64,000 nucleotides of DNA. Origin: Bacteroides pyogenes_A (GTDB lineage: Bacteria > Bacteroidota > Bacteroidia > Bacteroidales > Bacteroidaceae). Of the stretch, positions 50,666 through 60,003 are shown one piece after another (positions within the stretch are counted from its first letter, which is position 1; each line of letters starts with the position of its first letter). Below the pieces are notes generated by a model. The model had not been told where the DNA came from and ran no database searches. It saw nothing but the letters and a program-made list of their open reading frames with translations. The position numbers and the translations under genes were made by a program. Location: assembly GCF_048595595.1 (NCBI RefSeq), contig NZ_CP184347.1; one strand, 5' to 3'.

Positions 50666-52144
50666 ATGTCTTTTATTGCTGATAAGATTGTAATGGATGG
50701 GTTGACTTACGATGACGTATTGTTGATCCCCGCTTATTCTGAAGTTCTGCCGCGCACTGTCGATCTCACGACAAAGTTCTCAAAAAACATCGAGTTGAAA
50801 ATTCCTTTTGTTACGGCTGCCATGGATACGGTTACCGAAGCGAAAATGGCTATTGCCATTGCTCGTGAAGGAGGAATCGGCGTGATTCATAAAAATATGT
50901 CTGTTGAAGAGCAAGCCAGACAGGTTGCCATCGTCAAGCGTGCCGAGAACGGAATGATTTATGATCCCGTGACTATAAAACTGGGCTCTACTGTTCAAGA
51001 TGCTTTGGAGCTAATGGCCGAATATAAAATCGGCGGTATTCCGGTAGTGGATGCTGAAGGTTATTTGGCAGGAATTGTCACCAATAGAGATTTGCGTTTC
51101 GAGAAAGAAATGGGCAAACGTATCGATGACGTAATGACTCCCAAGGAACGGTTGGTTACTACCAATCAGTCTACCGATCTGGAGTCGGCTGCCCAGATAT
51201 TGCAGGAGCATAAAATTGAGAAACTGCCGATCGTAGGTAAAGACGGCAAACTCATCGGGCTTGTTACTTATAAGGATATTACGAAAGCCAAAGATAAGCC
51301 GATGGCTTGCAAAGATTCCAAGGGGCGCTTGCGTGTAGCCGCCGGCGTAGGTGTGACTGATGATACGTTCGTCCGCATGCAGGCTTTGGTGGATGCGGGT
51401 GTCGACGCTATTGTGATCGATACTGCCCATGGACATTCGATGTTTGTGATTGAGAAATTGAAAGAAGCGAAGAAACGTTTTCCGGGTATCGATATTGTAG
51501 TCGGAAACATTGCTACCGGAGAGGCTGCGAAAGCATTGGCCGAAGCCGGAGCCGATGCGGTGAAAGTGGGTATCGGACCGGGATCTATCTGCACCACTCG
51601 TGTAGTTGCCGGTGTGGGAGTGCCTCAGCTTTCTGCCGTGTACGAAGTGGCGAAAGCATTGAAGGGCACCGGAGTTCCTTTGATTGCTGATGGGGGATTG
51701 CGTTATTCGGGCGATGTCGTGAAAGCATTGGCAGCCGGAGGGTGTTCTGTAATGATCGGTTCGCTGGTTGCCGGCACTGAAGAGTCGCCGGGCGATACGA
51801 TTATCTTCAATGGACGTAAGTTCAAATCGTATCGTGGCATGGGGTCATTGGAAGCGATGGAGAATGGCTCGAAAGATCGCTACTTCCAAGGAGGAACGAA
51901 TGATGTGAAGAAGTTGGTTCCCGAAGGCATCGCTGCCCGTGTTCCTTATAAAGGTACATTGTATGAAGTGATTTATCAGCTGACCGGCGGCTTGCGTGCC
52001 GGTATGGGTTATTGCGGGGCTGCCGATATAGAGAAACTGCACGACGCGAAGTTTACTCGCATCACCAATGCCGGAGTCATGGAGAGTCATCCGCACGATG
52101 TGACAATCACGAGCGAATCTCCTAATTACAGCCGTCCGGAATAA
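50666..52144 (+). CDS. guaB: Inosine-5'-monophosphate dehydrogenase
   Basis: 492 residues: a TIM barrel interrupted by a CBS-domain pair (about 95-205; e.g. DVMTPKERLVTTNQSTDLESAAQILQEHKIEKLPIV). The active-site loop is GIGPGSICTTRVVAGVGVPQ, with the catalytic Cys in SICTT, and the flap region carries the conserved YRGMGSLEAM. It makes XMP from IMP, the committed step to GMP. It has its own promoter and is followed 105 bp later by a series of periplasmic isomerase genes. Confidence 0.97.
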   Translation: MSFIADKIVMDGLTYDDVLLIPAYSEVLPRTVDLTTKFSKNIELKIPFVTAAMDTVTEAKMAIAIAREGGIGVIHKNMSVEEQARQVAIVKRAENGMIYDPVTIKLGSTVQDALELMAEYKIGGIPVVDAEGYLAGIVTNRDLRFEKEMGKRIDDVMTPKERLVTTNQSTDLESAAQILQEHKIEKLPIVGKDGKLIGLVTYKDITKAKDKPMACKDSKGRLRVAAGVGVTDDTFVRMQALVDAGVDAIVIDTAHGHSMFVIEKLKEAKKRFPGIDIVVGNIATGEAAKALAEAGADAVKVGIGPGSICTTRVVAGVGVPQLSAVYEVAKALKGTGVPLIADGGLRYSGDVVKALAAGGCSVMIGSLVAGTEESPGDTIIFNGRKFKSYRGMGSLEAMENGSKDRYFQGGTNDVKKLVPEGIAARVPYKGTLYEVIYQLTGGLRAGMGYCGAADIEKLHDAKFTRITNAGVMESHPHDVTITSESPNYSRPE

Positions 52145-52248
52145 TCGGATAAAAGGAAAATTTGTAAGCGGTGAACGTTGAACGGGCTGTGCTCAATGGC
52201 AGCGAAGTGTTCGTGGTTCACCGTTTTTGTTTCAAATACAGCAGAGTT

Positions 52249-53793
52249 ATGAAAAGAGCTTTCCTTTTAGGGTGTGTTTGCCTGTTCGGAGTAGCCTGTT
52301 TTTCTCAGAATGATCCCGTATTGATGCGTATCAATGGCCGGGAATTTACCCGTTCCCGGTTCGAATATGGCTTTAAACATTATTCCGCACATGCAGGAGT
52401 AAGATTGTCGGTCAAGGAGTATGCGGATATTTTTATTGCTTCTCAGCTGAAAGTCAAAGCTGCTGAAGCACAAGGAATCGATACTGTTTTTGATTTTCGT
52501 AAGCAACGGGAATCGTACCGGGCGAGTCTGTTGGGATTCCATTTGTTGGGGCGCAATTTTCTGGATGACGGCACACATGAGATGTATCGGAATATAACGA
52601 AGCATGCTCTTAGCGAGCAAGTAAAAGTCATACAGATTTGTAAATATCTGCCTCAGGCCGCGACATCCCGTCATTTGCATATGGAACAAGTGCGCATGGA
52701 TTCTATAGCCGAACAAATAAAGAGGAATACGAATATTGCATTTGAGAATTTAGTGGAGCGATTTTCGGATGATAAACGCACAAGATGGATCGGGCGTTTG
52801 CAAGAAACTTCGGAATTCGAAAAGGTGGCTTTTTCTTTAAATAAAGGAGAAACTTCGCATCCTTTCTTTACCCCTGAGGGAATTCATTTAGTAAAAGTTG
52901 TCGACCGGAAAGGAGCTCCGGAGTATAAGGATGTATATGCTTGGCTGGTGGAGCGTCTGATGCGTAGTCAAAAGGGGGAGGAAAGAATACTGTCGAGAGC
53001 TGAAGAATTGAAATCTGAAAATGGATTTGTACGGAACCCGGAAGGTATTGGTGAACTTCTGATAAAGGGAAAAACAGAGAAGGAATTGTTTGCTATCGAT
53101 GGTCGGTCTTATACCGGTCGGATGTTTCAGGAATTTGCTTCTTCCCGTCCGCAGTCTGTCAAACGCCAATTGCAAAGTTTTATCTGCAAATCATTGCTGG
53201 ATGATGAAAAACGGCGAATGACCGAGAAATATCCCGAAATGCGCTATGTCTTGCAAGAATATGCCGACAGCTTGCTGATCGGCGAAGTAACTCGCAGAGT
53301 TATAGATGAACCGGCAATGAATGATCGGGCAGGGCTGGCTACTTATTTTAAATTCCACTCTTCGCATTATCGGTGGGACGCTCCTCGCTATAAAGGGGCG
53401 GTGTTGCATTGCACAGATAAAAGGACAGCCAAACGAGCAAAGAGAGTATTGAAAAAAACGCCATTTGAAGAGTGGACAGCCTTGCTTCAACAGACTTTTA
53501 ATGCGAATGGTACGGAACAGATAAAGATAGAGCAAGGAACTTTTTCCGAAGGAGATAATAAATATGTAGACAAGTTGGTTTTCAGGAAAGGAGATTTTGC
53601 CTCTATCGCGTCGCATCCTTTTACTGTAGTTGTGGGCGAGAAGAAAAAAGGGCCGGACGATTACCGTGAAGTAATAGATTCGGTTCGGAAAGATTACCGT
53701 ATTTTTCTTCTTGCATCATGGGAGCGGGAACTGAGAACTGCGGCTAAGGTTGAAATTAACCAAGAGGTTTTAAAAACAGTTAATAAAGACTGA
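52249..53793 (+). CDS. Periplasmic parvulin-type peptidyl-prolyl isomerase
   Basis: 514 residues from ATG 52249 (MKRAFLLGCVCLFGVACFSQ signal); the reading from 52171 has no signal at its start. A SurA-N-like helical part (NGREFTRSRFEYGFKHY) is followed by a parvulin rotamase segment (NIAFENLVERFSDDKRTRWIGRLQETSEFEKVAFSLNKGETSHPFFTPEGIHLVKVVDRKGAPEYKDV), with the F-tPEG-hlVkv pattern. It should fold outer-membrane proteins in the periplasm. First of three such genes in a row. Confidence 0.85.
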   Translation: MKRAFLLGCVCLFGVACFSQNDPVLMRINGREFTRSRFEYGFKHYSAHAGVRLSVKEYADIFIASQLKVKAAEAQGIDTVFDFRKQRESYRASLLGFHLLGRNFLDDGTHEMYRNITKHALSEQVKVIQICKYLPQAATSRHLHMEQVRMDSIAEQIKRNTNIAFENLVERFSDDKRTRWIGRLQETSEFEKVAFSLNKGETSHPFFTPEGIHLVKVVDRKGAPEYKDVYAWLVERLMRSQKGEERILSRAEELKSENGFVRNPEGIGELLIKGKTEKELFAIDGRSYTGRMFQEFASSRPQSVKRQLQSFICKSLLDDEKRRMTEKYPEMRYVLQEYADSLLIGEVTRRVIDEPAMNDRAGLATYFKFHSSHYRWDAPRYKGAVLHCTDKRTAKRAKRVLKKTPFEEWTALLQQTFNANGTEQIKIEQGTFSEGDNKYVDKLVFRKGDFASIASHPFTVVVGEKKKGPDDYREVIDSVRKDYRIFLLASWERELRTAAKVEINQEVLKTVNKD

Positions 53794-53850
53794 TGTAACC
53801 GATTATTACATTATCTTCGTATCCTGAAACAAAAAAGATTACGGTTGAAA

Positions 53851-54696
53851 ATGCGAACGACACTTCTCCTGCTGGTAACCCTTTTTTGCTGTATGGCGTG
53901 TAAAGAACAATACGACCATAAAGGGAAAACTCCTTTGGTAGAAGTGGAGGGGAATTTTCTGTACAAGGAAGATTTGATGTCAGTGCTTCCGGTTGGTTTA
54001 TCAAGAGACGATAGCATTCTTTTTACCGAACACTACGTTCATGGTTGGGTGAAAGATGTATTGTTGTACGAAAAAGCACAAGATAATATTCCGGCCGATA
54101 TGGAAGTGGAAAAACTCATGGAAAATTACCGGAAAGCTTTGGTCGTGCATGCTTATCAGCAGGAATTGATTCACCAGAAGCTGACAAAGGATATTCCGGA
54201 GCAAGAGATCGCAGACTACTTTGAAAAGAATAGGGCTTTGTTCAAATTGGAATATCCGATCATCAAAGGTTTGTTTGTCAAGGTGCCGTTGACCTCTCCT
54301 CAGTTGAATCAGGTGCGTCAGTGGTATAAGGCACGGAAGCAGGAAGCGGTGGAGCATCTGGAGAAATACAGTTTGCGGAATGCTGTAAAGTATGAGTACT
54401 TCTATGATAAATGGGTTTCGTTGGCAGATATACTGAATATGCTTCCATTGAGAACCGAAGATCCTGAGAGCTTTGTGAAGAATAACCGCCATATTGAGTT
54501 GAAAGATTCGGCCTACTTTTACTTTCTGGATGTGAACGATTACCGCGCAGCAGGTGAGGAAAAACCGTATGAACAAGCCCGTGCGGATATAAAGGATTTG
54601 CTGGTTAATCAGAAGCAGGTGGAGTTTATGGAGCGGATGAAGGACGATTTGTATCGGCAGGCCGTAGATAAAAAGAGAATTATATATAATTATTAA
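53851..54696 (+). CDS. Periplasmic peptidyl-prolyl isomerase-like lipoprotein
   Basis: 281 residues from ATG 53851 (a TTG six bases upstream is less likely). A lipoprotein signal, MRTTLLLLVTLFCCMACKEQ, is followed by a helical chaperone domain (SILFTEHYVHGWVKDVLLYEKAQ; LTKDIPEQEIADYFEKNRALFKLEYPIIKGLFVKVP) related to the SurA/PpiD N-terminal region; a clear rotamase domain is not seen. It probably works with the flanking isomerases. Its neighbours upstream and downstream are 57 and 9 bp away. Confidence 0.8.
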   Translation: MRTTLLLLVTLFCCMACKEQYDHKGKTPLVEVEGNFLYKEDLMSVLPVGLSRDDSILFTEHYVHGWVKDVLLYEKAQDNIPADMEVEKLMENYRKALVVHAYQQELIHQKLTKDIPEQEIADYFEKNRALFKLEYPIIKGLFVKVPLTSPQLNQVRQWYKARKQEAVEHLEKYSLRNAVKYEYFYDKWVSLADILNMLPLRTEDPESFVKNNRHIELKDSAYFYFLDVNDYRAAGEEKPYEQARADIKDLLVNQKQVEFMERMKDDLYRQAVDKKRIIYNY

Positions 54697-54705
54697 ATAC
54701 GAAAA

Positions 54706-56088
54706 ATGAAGAAGTTTCTGAACTTTAGATTCGTTGTAGCCTTTGTTTTTGCTTCGGTAGCCGGTAACACAGCTTATGCGCAGGACAATGTGATCGATGA
54801 GGTCGTTTGGGTAGTAGGCGACGAAGCCATCTTGAAATCCGATGTGGAAGAGGTGCGTCTGGATGCTTTATATAAAGGGCGCAGATTTAATGGCGATCCG
54901 TATTGCATCATCCCTGAGGAGATTGCCGTGCAGAAGTTGTTTTTGCATCAGGCGAAGTTGGACAGTATCGAAGTTTCTGAAGGAGATGTTATCCGTCAGG
55001 TAGATCAGATGACAAATTGGTATATTCAGGAGATCGGTTCGAGAGAAAAAGTGGAAGAGTATTTCAATAAGACAAGCACACAGATTCGGGAAATGTTGCG
55101 TGAGAATGCACGTGACGGGCTCACTGTGCAAAGAATGCAACAGAAGCTCGTGGGTGATGTCAAAGTGACTCCTGCTGAAGTTCGCCGTTTTTTTAAAGAT
55201 CTTCCTCAAGACAGTATTCCTTACATTCCTACTCAGGTAGAGGTGCAGATTATCACTTTGCAGCCTAAAATCCCGGTTTCGGAGATTGAAGAAGTAAAAA
55301 GAAGATTACGCGATTATACTGATCGTGTGATGAAAGGTGAGATTGATTTCTCTACCTTGGCACGTTTGTATTCCGAAGATAAGGGATCTGCTTTGAAAGG
55401 TGGTGAAACCGGATTTATGGGACGCGGTATGATGGACCCGGCTTATGCGAATGTGGCTTTTAGTTTGCAAGATCCTCAAAAAGTTTCTAAGATTGTGGAG
55501 TCGGAATTCGGTTATCACATTATTCAATTGATAGAAAAGAGAGGCGACCGTGTGAATACCCGACATATTCTGCTTCGTCCGAAAGTGTCGGAAAAAGAAT
55601 TAACGGAAACTTGTGCCCGTCTGGATTCAATAGCCGATGATATCCGTAACAGCAAATTCACTTTCGATGAGGCTGCTGCTGTAATCTCACATGACAAGGA
55701 TACGAGAAATAATCACGGCATTATGGTGAATACCAATATGAATACGGGAGTGACTACTTCCAGATTCGAAATGCAGGATTTACCTCAGGACATAGCGAAG
55801 GTAGTCGACAGGATGAATGTCGGAGAGGTATCGAAGGCCTTTCCGATGATTAATGAGAAAGACGGAAAAGAAGTCTGTGCGATTGTAAAGCTGAAGGAGA
55901 AAATAAACGGTCATAAAGCGACCATAGCAGAAGATTATCAGGAGCTGAAAGCGATTGTTATGGAGAAGCGGAGAGAAGAAATACTGTATAAGTGGATTCT
56001 GAATAAACAGAAAAGTACGTATGTGCGTATTAACGAGAACTGGCAAAAGTGCGATTTCAAGTATCCGGGGTGGATGAAAAGAGACTGA
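54706..56088 (+). CDS. surA: SurA-like periplasmic peptidyl-prolyl isomerase
   Basis: 460 residues with a signal peptide (FVFASVAGNTAYAQ). The SurA N-domain is VIDEVVWVVGDEAILKSDVEEVRLDALYKG and YCIIPEEIAVQKLFLHQAKLDSIEVSEGDV. Two parvulin domains follow, one with FSTLARLYSEDKGSALKGGETGFMGRGMMDPAYANVAFSLQDPQKVSKIVESEFGYHIIQLIEKRGDRVNTRHILLRP and a second with FDEAAAVISHDKDTRNNHGIM. It chaperones outer-membrane proteins. Third gene of the isomerase series. Confidence 0.93.
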   Translation: MKKFLNFRFVVAFVFASVAGNTAYAQDNVIDEVVWVVGDEAILKSDVEEVRLDALYKGRRFNGDPYCIIPEEIAVQKLFLHQAKLDSIEVSEGDVIRQVDQMTNWYIQEIGSREKVEEYFNKTSTQIREMLRENARDGLTVQRMQQKLVGDVKVTPAEVRRFFKDLPQDSIPYIPTQVEVQIITLQPKIPVSEIEEVKRRLRDYTDRVMKGEIDFSTLARLYSEDKGSALKGGETGFMGRGMMDPAYANVAFSLQDPQKVSKIVESEFGYHIIQLIEKRGDRVNTRHILLRPKVSEKELTETCARLDSIADDIRNSKFTFDEAAAVISHDKDTRNNHGIMVNTNMNTGVTTSRFEMQDLPQDIAKVVDRMNVGEVSKAFPMINEKDGKEVCAIVKLKEKINGHKATIAEDYQELKAIVMEKRREEILYKWILNKQKSTYVRINENWQKCDFKYPGWMKRD

Positions 56089-56109
56089 TCCTTAACAGCT
56101 TGATTTTAT

Positions 56110-57762
56110 ATGCTGAGAAAAAAGAAGAAAACATTACAACACGACAGGCATAGATGGCTCTTCATTGGCTTTCTATGCCTGTTTGGCGTATGCATTGCAG
56201 CACAAGACATTAATAAGAAACCGGAAAAGAAGAAAACCAAAGTATACCTGCTTCATGCCGATGAAGGTCAGGCCGACAAACTTGCCCGTCCGGATGTACA
56301 ATTGTTGATCGGTAATGTAAAGCTTCGTCATGATAGTATGTACATGTATTGCGACAGTGCGCTGATCTTCGAGAAAACCAATTCTGTCGAGGCTTTCAGC
56401 AATGTACGTATGGAACAAGGCGATACGCTGTTTTTATACGGAGATTATCTCTATTATGACGGAATCACGCAGATTGCCCAACTTCGTGAGAATGTGAAGC
56501 TGGTCAACCGGAATACGATCTTGTTGACGGACAGCCTCAATTATGACCGGCTATACAATCTTGGTTATTATTTCGAAGGTGGAAGTCTGATGGATGAGGA
56601 AAATGTGTTGACTTCGGACTGGGGAGAATACAGCCCATCTACCAAGATTGCCGTATTCAACCATGATGTAAAATTAGTCAATCCTAAATTTATATTGACT
56701 TCCGATACGCTGAAATATAATACGGTTTCGAAAATAGCCACTATCTTGGGACCTTCGGACATAGTGAACGAAGATAATCACATTTATTCGGAGCGAGGGT
56801 TTTATAATACCGCTACGGAACAGGCGGAGCTGCTCGATCGCTCTGTGCTTACGAATCAGGGAAGGAAATTGAGTGGAGACAGTCTTTTTTACGACCGGAA
56901 ACTGGGATATGGTGAGGCATTCGACCGAGTGCAGATGAACGACACTGTCAATAAAAGCATGCTGACCGGAGATTATTGCTTTTACAATGAGCTTACGGAT
57001 TCGGCCTTTGCAACGAGGCGTGCGGTAGCTATCGATTATTCTCAGGGAGACAGTCTTTATATGCATGCGGATACGCTCATGATGGTTTCTTATCATTTGA
57101 ATACCGACTCGTTGTATCGCTTGATGAAAGCATTTCATAAAGTACGGATGTACCGCACAGATATACAGGGAGTCTGCGATTCTTTGGTGTATAATTCCAA
57201 AGACTCCTGCATGACCATGTATCGCGATCCTATTCTTTGGAATGAGAATCAGCAGCTGTTGGGCGAGGAGATTAAGATATATATGAACGACAGTACGATA
57301 GACTGGGCGCATATCATCAATCAAGCGCTCACGGTGGAAATGAAAGACTCTGTTCATTACAACCAAGTGTCGGGGAAAGAGATGAAAGCCTATTTTGAGA
57401 ACAGGGACATGCGCCGAGTGGAGGTAATCGGAAATGTACTGATCGGCTTTTATCCCGAAGAAAAAGACAGTACGATGGTTGGCTTCAATTCGGGAGAAGG
57501 AAGCTTGCTTCATATCTATATGAAAGATAGAAAGATGCAGCAGGCAAAAATGATTGGGAAGTCGAACGGAGTGATGTATCCGTTAGACCAGATACCGGAG
57601 GATAAATTGCGGCTGCCTACCTTCGCCTGGTTCGACTATGTGCGCCCGCTGAACAAGGAGGATATTTTCAATTGGCGGGGAAAACGTGCCGGAGAAACTC
57701 TGAAACCTACGACAGAGCGGAGGCCGAAGACGGATAAACGGAGTTTAATTAATATGAAATAA
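56110..57762 (+). CDS. OstA/LptA-like protein (LPS-transport related)
   Basis: 550 residues. A signal/membrane segment (WLFIGFLCLFGVCIAAQD) is followed by a long beta-repeat region with regular strand patterns such as LLIGNVKLRHDSMYMYCDSALIFEKTNSVEAFSNVRMEQGDTLFLYGDYLYYDG and LVNPKFILTSDTLKYNTVSKIATILGPSDIV. These match the OstA/LptA organic-solvent-tolerance fold, a beta-jellyroll that carries lipopolysaccharide across the periplasm. It follows surA, so the group may serve outer-membrane biogenesis. Confidence 0.88.
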   Translation: MLRKKKKTLQHDRHRWLFIGFLCLFGVCIAAQDINKKPEKKKTKVYLLHADEGQADKLARPDVQLLIGNVKLRHDSMYMYCDSALIFEKTNSVEAFSNVRMEQGDTLFLYGDYLYYDGITQIAQLRENVKLVNRNTILLTDSLNYDRLYNLGYYFEGGSLMDEENVLTSDWGEYSPSTKIAVFNHDVKLVNPKFILTSDTLKYNTVSKIATILGPSDIVNEDNHIYSERGFYNTATEQAELLDRSVLTNQGRKLSGDSLFYDRKLGYGEAFDRVQMNDTVNKSMLTGDYCFYNELTDSAFATRRAVAIDYSQGDSLYMHADTLMMVSYHLNTDSLYRLMKAFHKVRMYRTDIQGVCDSLVYNSKDSCMTMYRDPILWNENQQLLGEEIKIYMNDSTIDWAHIINQALTVEMKDSVHYNQVSGKEMKAYFENRDMRRVEVIGNVLIGFYPEEKDSTMVGFNSGEGSLLHIYMKDRKMQQAKMIGKSNGVMYPLDQIPEDKLRLPTFAWFDYVRPLNKEDIFNWRGKRAGETLKPTTERRPKTDKRSLINMK

Positions 57763-57765
57763 AAT

Positions 57766-58068
57766 ATGGGAATGTTTTTCAACTCGATGAGGAAACCGCG
57801 TAGATTCAATCACAAGTATATCTACGTGGATGAGCGGAAGGAAAAGCTTGCCGAAATGGAGGAGAAGGCTAAGCGGGATTTGGGAATGCTTCCTGAAAAA
57901 GAATTTAAACCGGAAGACATTCGTGGTAAATTTGTAGAGGGAACCACGCATCTGAAGCGGAGAAAGGAGAGCGGACGCAAACCTGTTTCTCTTGGAATCA
58001 TATTGATTATCATTGCCTTGCTCTTGTATCTGTGGCATTATCTACAGACAGGGAGCTGGTCTTTTTAG
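57766..58068 (+). CDS. Small membrane protein of unknown function
   Basis: 100 residues: a basic N-terminal half (MRKPRRFNHKYIYVDERKEKLAEMEEKAKRDLG) and a single transmembrane helix near the C-terminus (ISLGIILIIIALLLYLWHYL-like, residues about 75-95). It lies 3 bp after the OstA-like gene and 9 bp before mutL, so it is surely co-transcribed. It could be an inner-membrane anchor for the envelope proteins encoded upstream. Confidence 0.8.
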   Translation: MGMFFNSMRKPRRFNHKYIYVDERKEKLAEMEEKAKRDLGMLPEKEFKPEDIRGKFVEGTTHLKRRKESGRKPVSLGIILIIIALLLYLWHYLQTGSWSF

Positions 58069-58077
58069 CTTTTTATT

Positions 58078-59982
58078 ATGAGTGATATCATACATTTATT
58101 GCCTGATTCGGTTGCCAATCAGATTGCTGCCGGTGAGGTGATACAACGTCCGGCATCTGTGATTAAGGAGTTGGTGGAAAACGCCATCGATGCAGATGCC
58201 CAAAATATACATGTGCTGGTGACCGATGCGGGTAAGACCGGGATTCAGGTAATCGACGACGGGAAAGGTATGTCTGAAACCGATGCCCGCTTGTCTTTCG
58301 AGCGTCATGCCACTTCCAAAATAAAAGAGGCGGCAGATTTGTTTGCTTTGCGTACGATGGGGTTTCGCGGCGAAGCGCTGGCTTCTATTGCCGCTGTGGC
58401 TCAGGTGGAGCTGAAGACCCGTCCGGAGTCTGAAGAATTGGGTACCAGGTTGGTGATTGCCGGTTCGAAAGTGGAGATTCAGGAGGCTGTTTCGTGTGCG
58501 AAAGGGAGTAACTTCTCGGTGAAAAACCTGTTCTTTAATGTGCCTGCCCGTCGCAAATTCCTGAAAGCGAACTCTACGGAGCTGAGTAATATCCTGGCGG
58601 AGTTTGAGCGGATTGCTCTGGTACATCCGGAGGTCGCTTTTTCGCTTTACAGCAACGATTCCGAACTATTTAATCTTCCGGTTTCCTCTTTGAGGCAGCG
58701 TATCTTGTCTGTGTTCGGTAAAAAGCTGAACCAGCAATTGTTGAACGTAGAGGTGGAGACTACCCTGATTAAGATTTCAGGATATGTGGCAAAGCCTGAA
58801 TCCGCTCGTAAGAAAGGAGCGCATCAGTACTTTTTCGTCAATGGCCGATACATGCGCCATCCTTATTTCCACAGGGCAGTGATGGAAGCGTACGACCAAT
58901 TGATTCCTTCTGGCGAACAGATCTCTTACTTCATTTACTTTGAAGTCGACCCTGCGAATATCGATGTGAACATCCATCCTACAAAAACTGAAATAAAATT
59001 TGAAAACGAACAGGCTATCTGGCAGATTCTTTCAGCGGCAGTAAAAGAGTCGTTGGGTAAATTCAGTGCGATTCCTTCCATCGATTTCGATACGGAAGAC
59101 ATGCCTGACATTCCTGTGTTTGAACAAAGTTTACCGCCGGAACCTCCGAAGGTACACTACGATTCGGACTTTAATCCTTTTAAGTCTTCAAGCCCGGGAT
59201 TCGGAGAAGGCTCTTATAGTCGTTCCAAAGTAGATTGGGAAGATTTGTACGGAGGGCTGACCAAAGCCAGCAGAATGAATGAATTACAACCTGAACCGGA
59301 TTCGGAATGGGAAGAGCCTTCGGTAGGAGAAGGGACGATGGAACAGCTCGGAATACAGGCTGTTTCTGCCGCTTCATCGGTTTCGGCTTCTCTGTATACC
59401 AATGAGCCGATGACGGAGAAAGGGAATCAGCATTTACAGTTTAAAGGTAGGTTTGTTCTGATCGCTGTGAAATCGGGACTAATGCTGATCGACCAGCATC
59501 GGGCGCATGTTCGTGTGCTTTTCGATCGTTATATGGCACAAATCAGCCGTAAGCAGGGAGTTTCCCAAGGGGTTCTTTTTCCGGAGATGTTGCAATTGCC
59601 TGCTTCAGAAGCGGCAGTGTTGGAAGGTATCATCGACGATTTGTCGGCTGTGGGATTCGATTTGAGCAATCTGGGAGGCGGTAGCTATGCTATCAATGGT
59701 GTACCTGCCGGAATTGAAGGATTGAATCCGGTGGAGTTGGTGCGCAGCATGCTTCATACAGCCATGGAGAAAGGCAGTGATGTGAAAGAGGAAGTGCAAA
59801 GTATTTTGGCTTTGACGTTGGCACGCGCAGCGGCAATTGTTTACGGGCAGGTGTTGAGCAACGAAGAGATGAGAACTTTGGTCGACAGCCTGTTTGCTTG
59901 TCCTTCGCCCAATTATACTCCGGATGGGAAAATTGTGCTTACTACCATCAAGGAAGAAGATATCGAACGATTATTTAAGTAG
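58078..59982 (+). CDS. mutL: DNA mismatch repair protein MutL
   Basis: 634 residues. The GHKL ATPase domain is intact: AAGEVIQRPASVIKELVENAIDA (ATP-lid Asn), DDGKGMS, and TMGFRGEALASIAAV. The C-terminal dimerization domain carries DQHRAHVRVLFDRY where endonuclease-type MutL has DQHA-x2-E-x4-E, and the CPHGRP-type segment reads CPSPNYTPDG. The glutamates of the nuclease metal site are therefore missing or moved. It couples MutS to downstream repair. It is the last gene of the envelope/repair series. Confidence 0.96.
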   Translation: MSDIIHLLPDSVANQIAAGEVIQRPASVIKELVENAIDADAQNIHVLVTDAGKTGIQVIDDGKGMSETDARLSFERHATSKIKEAADLFALRTMGFRGEALASIAAVAQVELKTRPESEELGTRLVIAGSKVEIQEAVSCAKGSNFSVKNLFFNVPARRKFLKANSTELSNILAEFERIALVHPEVAFSLYSNDSELFNLPVSSLRQRILSVFGKKLNQQLLNVEVETTLIKISGYVAKPESARKKGAHQYFFVNGRYMRHPYFHRAVMEAYDQLIPSGEQISYFIYFEVDPANIDVNIHPTKTEIKFENEQAIWQILSAAVKESLGKFSAIPSIDFDTEDMPDIPVFEQSLPPEPPKVHYDSDFNPFKSSSPGFGEGSYSRSKVDWEDLYGGLTKASRMNELQPEPDSEWEEPSVGEGTMEQLGIQAVSAASSVSASLYTNEPMTEKGNQHLQFKGRFVLIAVKSGLMLIDQHRAHVRVLFDRYMAQISRKQGVSQGVLFPEMLQLPASEAAVLEGIIDDLSAVGFDLSNLGGGSYAINGVPAGIEGLNPVELVRSMLHTAMEKGSDVKEEVQSILALTLARAAAIVYGQVLSNEEMRTLVDSLFACPSPNYTPDGKIVLTTIKEEDIERLFK

Positions 59983-60003
59983 AACATTATAACACAAAAA
60001 GAC

